Assembly (NCBI GenBank): GCA_023418705.1
Contig: JAEZYZ010000165.1
Span: 1-10,321 of the forward strand
DNA length: 10,321 bases
Direction of reading: 5' to 3'
Source: Pseudomonadota bacterium
Lineage (GTDB): Bacteria; Myxococcota_A; Polyangia; Polyangiales; Polyangiaceae
The position numbers and the translations under genes were made by a program. Under the pieces are notes generated by a model. It was not told where the DNA came from, did no database searches, and was given only the letters and a program-made list of their open reading frames with translations. Every line of letters starts with the position of its first letter. Position 1 is the stretch's first letter. Positions 7,140 to 10,321 of this stretch are shown piece by piece.

Positions 7140-7414
7140 ACCGGCGGCGTCGTCGTCGGCTGCGCTTCGGGGACTTTCCGGTAGGCCAAACCACCGGCGT
7201 CGAAGGAGCGCAGGACGTTGCGGATACAGAAAGGGCAGAACCAGGCCACGTCGAAGCGCGGGGCGTGCGCCCGCAGGCTCTGCGATGGCGCCGGCAGGCG
7301 CTGCTTGCGGTACACGTCGACCGCGTACCCCCGCAGCACGTGCCGGTTCTCATCGAGCTCGGCCACGAGCTGCGCCTGACACTCGCAGCGGGAGTAGACG
7401 GTCGCTTGTTTCAC
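7136..7414 (-). CDS. Small CxC/CPFC putative zinc-binding protein
   Basis: A 92-residue protein of unknown function. It has two cysteine pairs, C10-x-C12 and C60-P-F-C63 (WFCPFCIRNVLRSF), which could make one zinc site of zinc-ribbon type. The centre (25-45) is basic and the last 10 residues are Pro/Thr-rich. It has no signal peptide or membrane segment, so it should be cytoplasmic. The start is GTG (7414-7412), chosen because GAGGTGA (minus strand, 7427-7421) lies exactly 6 bases upstream, the best ribosome site in this part of the window. It converges on the TPR-like gene. The motif order is reminiscent of rubredoxin-like knuckles, but the CxC spacing argues against a true rubredoxin. Confidence 0.75.
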   Translation of the reverse strand: MKQATVYSRCECQAQLVAELDENRHVLRGYAVDVYRKQRLPAPSQSLRAHAPRFDVAWFCPFCIRNVLRSFDAGGLAYRKVPEAQPTTTPPV

Positions 7415-7451
7415 CGGATGTCACCTCGACCGGTCGCGAGCTTCCTTGCCC

Positions 7452-7490
7452 GCGGCCGGCTCTTTGGTTACCCCGGCCGCTCGCGGCCGG
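7452..7490. promoter_or_regulatory. Three-arm GC palindrome upstream of tRNA and small gene
   Basis: Arm A GCGGCCGG (7452-7459), arm B CCGGCCGC (7473-7480) and arm C GCGGCCGG (7483-7490): B can pair perfectly with either A or C over 8 bp. B:C gives a tight hairpin; A:B leaves a 13-base loop. It lies between the start of the minus-strand small gene and the tRNA gene. Mutually exclusive pairing resembles an attenuator, but a simple terminator or DNA-binding dyad is equally possible. Confidence 0.35.
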
Positions 7491-7524
7491 TCAAGATTGT
7501 CCTTCCACGGAGCGATCACCTTGG

Positions 7525-7530
7525 CTATGC
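7525..7530 (+). promoter_or_regulatory. Possible -10 element of the tRNA gene
   Basis: TATGCT lies 16 bases before the mature tRNA 5' end and matches TATAAT at 4 of 6 positions. No good -35 is present at 16-18 bases upstream (TTGTCC at 7497 is too far), so this is tentative. Confidence 0.25.
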
Positions 7531-7545
7531 TCTGGCGCGCATTCG

Positions 7546-7618
7546 GCGGGACTAGCTCAGCTGGTAGAGCACAAGCTTCCCAAGCTTGGGGTCACGGGTT
7601 CGAATCCCGTGTCCCGCT
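7546..7618 (+). tRNA. tRNA-Gly, anticodon CCC
   Basis: A complete 73-base cloverleaf. Acceptor arms are 7546-7552 and 7611-7617 (GCGGGAC/GTCCCGC); the D arm is GCTC/GAGC with loop AGCTGGTA; the anticodon arm is CAAGC/GCTTG with loop TTCCCAA, giving anticodon CCC at 7579-7581 (Gly, codon GGG); the T arm is ACGGG/CCCGT with loop TTCGAAT. All stems pair perfectly. The discriminator is U (7618); the next bases are CCG, so the CCA end is not encoded. Its 3' half from base 7574 onward is repeated 955 bases downstream, marking it as a likely integration target. Confidence 0.97.
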
Positions 7619-7694
7619 CCGAGAGAACGGCCGGCGCCAGCGGATGCTGGCAGGCCTTGCGAGGGGGAGGGGGAGCGGCTCGCGGGGGACGGAA
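7574..7694 (+). repeat. Left direct repeat (tRNA 3' half plus downstream)
   Basis: Bases 7574-7653 are identical to 8529-8608: 80 of 80, made of 45 bases of tRNA-Gly and 35 bases beyond it. Similarity continues with small gaps to about 7694 (shared pieces CCTTGCGAGGGGGAGGG, GGAGCGGC, CTCGCGGG, CGGAA). The copy starts inside the 5' strand of the anticodon stem, a usual crossover zone for tRNA-targeting tyrosine recombinases. Being joined to the intact tRNA, this would be the att copy that rebuilds the gene. Confidence 0.9.
7636..7651 (+). terminator. tRNA terminator hairpin (left copy)
   Basis: GCCAGC (7636-7641) and GCTGGC (7646-7651) form a perfect 6-bp stem with loop GGAT, 17 bases after the tRNA. 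It is preserved in the right repeat at 8591-8606. No T-run follows. Confidence 0.5.
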
Positions 7695-7699
7695 TGTCA

Positions 7700-7718
7700 G
7701 TTGCCGCTGAACGGCAAC
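7700..7718. promoter_or_regulatory. 7-bp hairpin upstream of the TA operon
   Basis: GTTGCCG (7700-7706) and CGGCAAC (7712-7718) pair perfectly around CTGAA. It sits about 80 bases before the toxin gene, inside the element. It could be a second terminator insulating the operon from the tRNA, or a regulator site. Confidence 0.35.
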
Positions 7719-7757
7719 CGCCAATGCCTCTGCCCGCTCTGTACTGGCCGTCCCTCA

Positions 7758-7800
7758 AATAGTCCCTTGACGGAATAGTCCGCGGGTGACATGTTGTCCC
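7758..7800 (+). promoter_or_regulatory. Candidate TA promoter and operator
   Basis: TTGACG (7767-7772) is a good -35; 17 bases later CATGTT (7790-7795) is a weak -10 (3 of 6). Initiation would then fall at about 7801, the toxin ATG, implying a leaderless message; indeed no ribosome site precedes it. Two copies of AATAGTCC (7758-7765 and 7774-7781, 16 bp apart) bracket the -35, a plausible operator for the XRE antitoxin. A further dyad, GACA 7788-7791 with TGTC 7795-7798, covers the -10. Confidence 0.4.
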
Positions 7801-8142
7801 ATGGTCGAGGTCATCGGCACCGAGGAGTTCGAGGCCTGGTTTCTGGGCCTCGATGACCAAGCTGCCAAGGCTGTCGACCTTGTCGTGGGTCTTCTGGAGG
7901 CCCGCGGCGTCCATCTGGGCTTCCCGCACTCGAGCGCCATCAACAACGCCTCGTTCGCGTTGCGTGAGCTTCGTGTTCAGGCGGGCGGGCGCCCAATACG
8001 GGTCTTTTACGCCTTCGATCCGGCACGCCAAGCCGTCCTGCTGATCGGCGGCGACAAGACCGGTGACGACCGATTCTACGAAACGATGATCCCGCTCTCG
8101 GAGCGGCTGTGGCGCGAATACCTGGAGGCAACCCATGGCTAA
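7801..8142 (+). CDS. HigB/RelE-type toxin (phage Gp49-like family)
   Basis: A 113-residue type II toxin, presumably a ribosome-dependent mRNA endonuclease by family. Recognition rests on the run of family signatures: EFEAWFLGLD (9-18), a helix ending LLEARGVHLGFP (31-42), FALRELRVQ (52-60), RVFYAFDP (67-74), QAVLLIGGDKTGDDRFYE (77-94), and a C-terminal helix LWREYLEA. The basic residues Arg55, Arg67, Lys86 and Arg91 are candidates for RNA contact. Length is normal for the family and no frame defect is seen, so the toxin is probably functional. Start: ATG 7801 fits the family N-terminus; GTG 7786 in frame would add MTCCP. The antitoxin gene overlaps its last 8 bases, so the order is toxin first, as in higBA. 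The pair lies between tRNA-derived repeats. Confidence 0.88.
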   Translation: MVEVIGTEEFEAWFLGLDDQAAKAVDLVVGLLEARGVHLGFPHSSAINNASFALRELRVQAGGRPIRVFYAFDPARQAVLLIGGDKTGDDRFYETMIPLSERLWREYLEATHG

Positions 8143-8434
8143 GAAGTGGTCAGATATCCGACGTAAGCGCTTCTCGGAAACGGAGCGGGCAGAACAGGAC
8201 CGCCGCATCGACGCGGAGCTCGTGGAAATGTCGCTGGCCGAGCTCCGCCGCGAACTGGGTGTGACACAGGCGGAAATGGCGAGCGCCATCGAGATCACGC
8301 AGAGCCAGCTCAGCAAGATGGAGCGACGTGACGATCATCTGGTATCGACGCTCCGGCGGGCCGTACGCGCGCTGGGTGGCGAGATCGAGGTGACCGCCGT
8401 CGTGGGTTCGAAGCGCGTGAAGCTCAGCGTGTAG
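8135..8434 (+). CDS. XRE-family antitoxin (HigA-like)
   Basis: A 99-residue DNA-binding antitoxin. A helix-turn-helix of the XRE/Cro type spans about residues 35-80 (LAELRRELGVTQAEMASAIE, then TQSQLSKMERR as recognition helix, then STLRRAVRALGGEIEV). The first 30 residues are charged and helical and may wrap the toxin. The last residues (VTAVVGSKRVKLSV) form a predicted beta hairpin. The ribosome site GGAGG lies within the toxin gene end (8124-8128), and the ATG overlaps the toxin stop by 8 bases, giving coupled translation. By family it neutralises the toxin and represses the operon, probably at the repeats near 7758-7781. Confidence 0.9.
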   Translation: MAKKWSDIRRKRFSETERAEQDRRIDAELVEMSLAELRRELGVTQAEMASAIEITQSQLSKMERRDDHLVSTLRRAVRALGGEIEVTAVVGSKRVKLSV

Positions 8435-8467
8435 CCTGAGGGCCAGGATCTCGCGCCGATCCCCCGT

Positions 8468-8482
8468 GCTCGTGGAACGAGC
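8468..8482 (+). terminator. Weak hairpin after the antitoxin gene
   Basis: GCTCG (8468-8472) and CGAGC (8478-8482) pair around TGGAA, 33 bases after the stop codon. The stem is short and has no T-run. A second small hairpin, GCGCC 8513-8517 with GGCGC 8523-8527, abuts the right repeat. Confidence 0.3.
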
Positions 8483-8500
8483 CGGTCGGCAGTACGGCCG

Positions 8501-8514
8501 TCAGCTTGTCGAGC
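8501..8514 (+). pseudogene. Possible decayed tRNA D-arm
   Basis: TCAGCTTGTCGAGC matches the intact tRNA D-arm segment TCAGCTGGTAGAGC (7557-7570) at 12 of 14 positions and lies directly upstream of the tRNA 3' fragment, but with 14 rather than 3 bases before it. No acceptor-stem 5' strand can be found upstream. It may be the remains of a full tRNA copy, or chance. Confidence 0.3.
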
Positions 8515-8528
8515 GCCACCTAGGCGCC

Positions 8529-8573
8529 AGCTTCCCAAGCTTGGGGTCACGGGTTCGAATCCCGTGTCCCGCT
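8529..8573 (+). pseudogene. tRNA-Gly 3' fragment (displaced attachment copy)
   Basis: Identical to tRNA-Gly(CCC) bases 7574-7618: the anticodon arm from its third base, variable loop, T arm and acceptor 3' strand. Without a matching 5' acceptor strand it cannot fold as a tRNA. This is the usual signature left at the far end of an element inserted in a tRNA gene. Confidence 0.9.
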
Positions 8574-8668
8574 CCGAGAGAACGGCCGGCGCCAGCGGAT
8601 GCTGGCAGCCTTGCGAGGGGGAGGGTGAGGGGGAGCGGCCCGAGGGCTCGGCTCGCGGGAGACCGGAA
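8529..8668 (+). repeat. Right direct repeat
   Basis: Copy of 7574-7694. It is identical for the first 80 bases (8529-8608). It then loses one G, gains TGAGGG in the purine tract at about 8625 and gains about 13 bases before CTCGCGGG, with similarity ending near 8668. It includes the same terminator hairpin (GCCAGC 8591-8596, GCTGGC 8601-8606). Confidence 0.85.
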
Positions 8669-8706
8669 GGCGGGGGCGGGAAGGCGGGGGCGGGAAGGCG
8701 GGAACG
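8665..8706 (+). repeat. Three 14-bp tandem repeats
   Basis: The unit GGAAGGCGGGGGCG occurs at 8665-8678 and 8679-8692 exactly, and at 8693-8706 with two changes near its end. It is G-rich on this strand and begins where the right tRNA-repeat similarity fades. Confidence 0.85.
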
Positions 8707-9003
8707 CCGGCGGCCGAACACGCGCTCTGGTCCGTCGGTGCGCTGAAGGTGGGCTCGGGTGGCAGTCACGTCGCGCTGCGCGCGCGGAGCAAGCAGCGAA
8801 CAGCGACACTGCAGGCGGCGCGCGCCGAGCGTCCGTCGCGCGGTTGAAACATAGGCGCGCCGGCGCGTCCGTGGAGGGCGCACTTCGACTCACAATCCGG
8901 CGTGACAAACGCCGGGTTCGGCTTGTCATTCACTGCGTTTTGCTGTTGGATGCCTTGTGATGGAGCGGCTTCGATTCAAAGGCTCCGCGCCGGGGTTGAA
9001 CTC
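8707..9003. other. Gene-free spacer with a dyad near its end
   Basis: No convincing gene is seen; open frames here lack protein character and partly read the repeats. The first 170 bases are very GC-rich. From about 8890 the GC content falls. At 8903-8928, TGACAA pairs with TTGTCA and, inside it, GCCG with CGGC around GGTT, with a 2-base bulge. TTGTCA (8923-8928) with TTGGAT (8946-8951) at 17-base spacing is a weak promoter candidate for the next gene. Confidence 0.45.
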
Positions 9004-9861
9004 ATGAACGATATGGATGTTGCGGTGAAGGCAGCTGGTTTCCGCTCGGTCTTGCCCCAAGGGCGGCAGCGCTTTTTGGCGCACATGGTCGAGCATGCGT
9101 TCGAAATCGGACGGCGCTCGGCTGGCGATTTCATTCGTCACTTCCCACCGGACGCGATCATGGGCGGGCTCGAGCACCAGGCGGGGCTGCGCGCGCAGAT
9201 CCTGGTGCTCACCACGGGGCTCAAGCAGAAGATCGCGCTCAAGAAGACGTGGCGCTCCGCTGCGGAAGACCTGCAGATCGCTCTGGACGAGGGCGAGACC
9301 GACGCGGACTCGGTGGTGGCGGTCTTCAAGCCCGATGATCGGATTCGCTTCCTCGACGCGAAGAAGATCTGGGCGTTCTTGATCGAGGGGGAGTTCTGGA
9401 GCTCGTCACCGAGCAAGCGTGCCGAGCACGAACGCGCCAAGGCGCACGTGGCGTTTGCGTTGCAGCGCGCCCTGGACGACGGCCTGGTCACGCACGCCGA
9501 CGTCGTCGAAGGCATCAGCGTGACGGAGCTGGCGTCACGGCTGCCGAAGGCGGAGCTTGGCAAGATCATCGAAGGCGCGCTGCAGTCCGGCCGCAAGAAC
9601 GCCGCCTTCACGGAGGTGGACTTGCTGGGCGCGGCGCCGCCCGAGGTGATCGTCGACTACGTGCCGTTGGCCCACATTTGGAACAAGTTGGTGGTGCCGA
9701 AGATCGCCGAAGCGCACGGCTACGCCAGCTCGGAGTCGGACGCGGTGGCGCGGCCGTCCACGCCGCCGGACAACGAGGAGTGGGTGGACGCCCCGGGCGC
9801 GGACGAAGAGGTCAAGAGCGGGGAGCTCTTGCTCTCCGAAGAGGATATTCGCATCGACTGA
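9004..9861 (+). CDS. Conserved-looking protein of unknown function with acidic tail
   Basis: A 285-residue soluble protein I cannot assign to a family. It has strong codon bias and no signal peptide or clear membrane segment. Residues 1-235 look like a compact, mostly helical domain (RQRFLAHMVEHAFEIGRR, then AGDFIRHFPPDAIMGGLEHQ, KIWAFLIEGEFWSSS, VTHADVVEGISVTELASRLP). About residues 240-285 form a Pro/Ser and then Asp/Glu-rich tail (NEEWVDAPGADEEV ending LLLSEEDIRID), which suggests a flexible interaction segment. Start: ATG 9004 is chosen because the protein-like sequence begins here; the frame is open back to 8902 but that part is Cys-rich and spans the possible promoter. The ribosome site is poor (GGGG about 8 bases upstream); ATG 9013 is an alternative. 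No neighbour hints at its role. Confidence 0.75.
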   Translation: MNDMDVAVKAAGFRSVLPQGRQRFLAHMVEHAFEIGRRSAGDFIRHFPPDAIMGGLEHQAGLRAQILVLTTGLKQKIALKKTWRSAAEDLQIALDEGETDADSVVAVFKPDDRIRFLDAKKIWAFLIEGEFWSSSPSKRAEHERAKAHVAFALQRALDDGLVTHADVVEGISVTELASRLPKAELGKIIEGALQSGRKNAAFTEVDLLGAAPPEVIVDYVPLAHIWNKLVVPKIAEAHGYASSESDAVARPSTPPDNEEWVDAPGADEEVKSGELLLSEEDIRID

Positions 9862-9903
9862 GGTCGCGAGCGCGACGTCGGCGCACGGGTGCTCGGCGTG
9901 GCT

Positions 9904-10030
9904 CGAGCGGCGGGCGAACGCTGGCGTCGCCTTCGCCGCGTCCCCTGCGGCCTTATCCGAGCGGGGGGCGAACGCGTCCCCTGCGGCCTTGTCCGAGCGG
10001 GGGGCGAACGCGTCCCCTGCGGCCGCGTCC
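9904..10030 (+). repeat. 36-bp minisatellite
   Basis: Units at 9937-9972 and 9973-10008 differ at one base (A/G); a third, partial unit starts at 10009 and diverges after about 17 bases. A degenerate piece (GAGCGG-C-GGGCGAACGC) precedes at about 9904-9920. The unit starts CGCGTCCCCTGCGGCC and ends in GGGCGAA. Copies are directly adjacent without spacers, so this is not a CRISPR array. Confidence 0.9.
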
Positions 10031-10037
10031 GAATGAA

Positions 10038-10090
10038 CGCTGAGCGCTGCCTCCCGGCGCAGCCGGGCTGCGGGCTCCCGCCGCTCAGCG
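10038..10090. terminator. Large stem-loop between convergent genes
   Basis: CGCTGAGCG (10038-10046) pairs with CGCTCAGCG (10082-10090) over 9 bp and encloses a second hairpin, CCCGGC (10053-10058) with GCCGGG (10062-10067). It lies between the end of the unknown (+) gene and the (-) gene; its right arm overlaps the latter's stop codon. It probably acts as a bidirectional terminator. Confidence 0.45.
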
Positions 10091-10321
10091 GATCGTCACG
10101 CGCGTCTTGATGCTGCGCGGGCCGCCGTCGAAGGCGGGCACCTTCGCCTGCCGCAGGCGTGCGGTGATGCAAGCGCCGATGGGCTTGCCCGCGAACGGAG
10201 GACCGACGACGGCCGTGGAGCGTCCCGAGGGACTGAAGGTGACGGTCGCCGTCGCCGTGCCGGTCGGATCCGAGCTCTTGCGCGGGCAATAGCTCACCAT
10301 CCCCGAGGCGCGCGTGACGGC
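10085..10321 (-). CDS. C-terminal part of an AgmX/PglI-like domain protein (partial)
   Basis: The minus-strand frame is open from the window edge to TGA at 10087-10085, giving the last 78 residues of a longer protein. It has the form of a C-terminal domain frequent in myxobacterial proteins of the AgmX/PglI type: a Cys before a charged stretch (MVSYCPRK), DPTGTATATVTFSPSGR, VGPPFAGKPIGACITARLRQ, KVPAFDGG, and a final beta strand TRVTIR. The fold resembles the TonB C-terminal domain, with two Cys (in SYC and GAC) that may form a disulphide. In relatives this domain follows long linkers in envelope or signalling proteins. The rest of the protein lies beyond 10321, so its overall role cannot be told. 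The internal Met near 10300 is not its start. Confidence 0.75.
   Translation of the reverse strand, partial: AVTRASGMVSYCPRKSSDPTGTATATVTFSPSGRSTAVVGPPFAGKPIGACITARLRQAKVPAFDGGPRSIKTRVTIR

Larger units (their letters stand above)
7574..8528 (+). mobile_element. Putative 955-bp tRNA-targeted element carrying a TA pair
   Basis: The segment from the left repeat to just before the right repeat is one repeat copy plus a toxin-antitoxin operon, and nothing else that looks coding. The geometry is that of an element inserted into a tRNA gene: intact tRNA at one end, displaced 3' fragment at the other, cargo between. No integrase, excisionase, transposase or terminal inverted repeat is present. It is therefore either the deletion remnant of a larger island, a passenger mobilised in trans, or the product of a local duplication. 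Recombination between the 80-bp repeats would remove the pair and leave one intact tRNA. Confidence 0.5.

Noticed and set aside
7552..8316. Long minus-strand open frame with a GIRTRDPKLG-like ending
   Set aside because: It reads antisense through the tRNA-Gly gene and the TA genes. The GIRTRDPKLG type of peptide is a known artefact of translating tRNA antisense strands. The sense-strand genes have clear family motifs.
7574..8528. IS element or transposon origin of the TA segment
   Set aside because: No transposase, no terminal inverted repeats and no short target duplication; the flanking repeats are tRNA-derived.
8335..8929. Two minus-strand frames with TGFEPVTPSLGSW and GIRTRDPKLG segments
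   Set aside because: Same artefact over the displaced tRNA fragment; the rest is low-complexity Arg/Pro/Ala translation of GC-rich repeats with no ribosome site.
9937..10030. CRISPR-like 36-bp period
   Set aside because: Units are directly adjacent with no unique spacers, only 2.5 copies, and no cas gene nearby.

Overview
The window is GC-rich bacterial DNA that looks myxobacterial (Polyangiales/Sorangium-like). This is inferred from protein style: a thrombospondin-type-3/OmpA lipoprotein, a membrane-anchored Hanks-type Ser/Thr kinase with a long Pro/Ser-rich linker, a Gly/Ala-rich protein tail, and a C-terminal fragment of the AgmX/PglI-like type. Strong codon-position GC bias and sparse Shine-Dalgarno sites fit the same picture. 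No species can be named from the sequence.

Left part (1-3300): the last codons of a Gly/Ala-rich protein (+) converge on an OmpA-family lipoprotein gene (-), with a strong UUCG-loop hairpin between them. The lipoprotein gene diverges from a Ser/Thr kinase gene (+) that ends in two predicted membrane helices.

Metabolic part (3523-6534): a stand-alone receiver protein, a glutamine-synthetase-like ligase and an iron-type alcohol dehydrogenase lie in one direction with gaps of 5 and 34 bases, so they are probably one operon. The ligase lacks the acidic residue that true glutamine synthetase uses for ammonium. With an alcohol dehydrogenase beside it, the pair could gamma-glutamylate an amine or amino-alcohol and oxidise the product. 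The substrate is unknown.

Middle part (6535-7545): a near-consensus sigma-54 promoter, with three helically spaced TGTGGC boxes upstream, precedes a small basic TPR-like protein. That gene converges on a small protein with CxC and CPFC motifs (-).

tRNA/TA part (7546-8668): an intact tRNA-Gly(CCC) is followed by a HigB/RelE-type toxin gene and an overlapping XRE antitoxin gene. Beyond them lies a second copy of the tRNA 3' half plus its downstream terminator, 955 bases away and identical for 80 bases. The toxin-antitoxin pair is therefore bracketed by att-like direct repeats starting in the tRNA anticodon arm, with no recombinase inside. It looks like a minimal tRNA-targeted element or the remnant of one, and is the most interesting item here.

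Right part (8669-10321): a 14-bp tandem repeat, a 285-residue protein of unknown function with an acidic tail (+), a 36-bp minisatellite, a large stem-loop, and the C-terminal end of a protein (-) that runs off the window.
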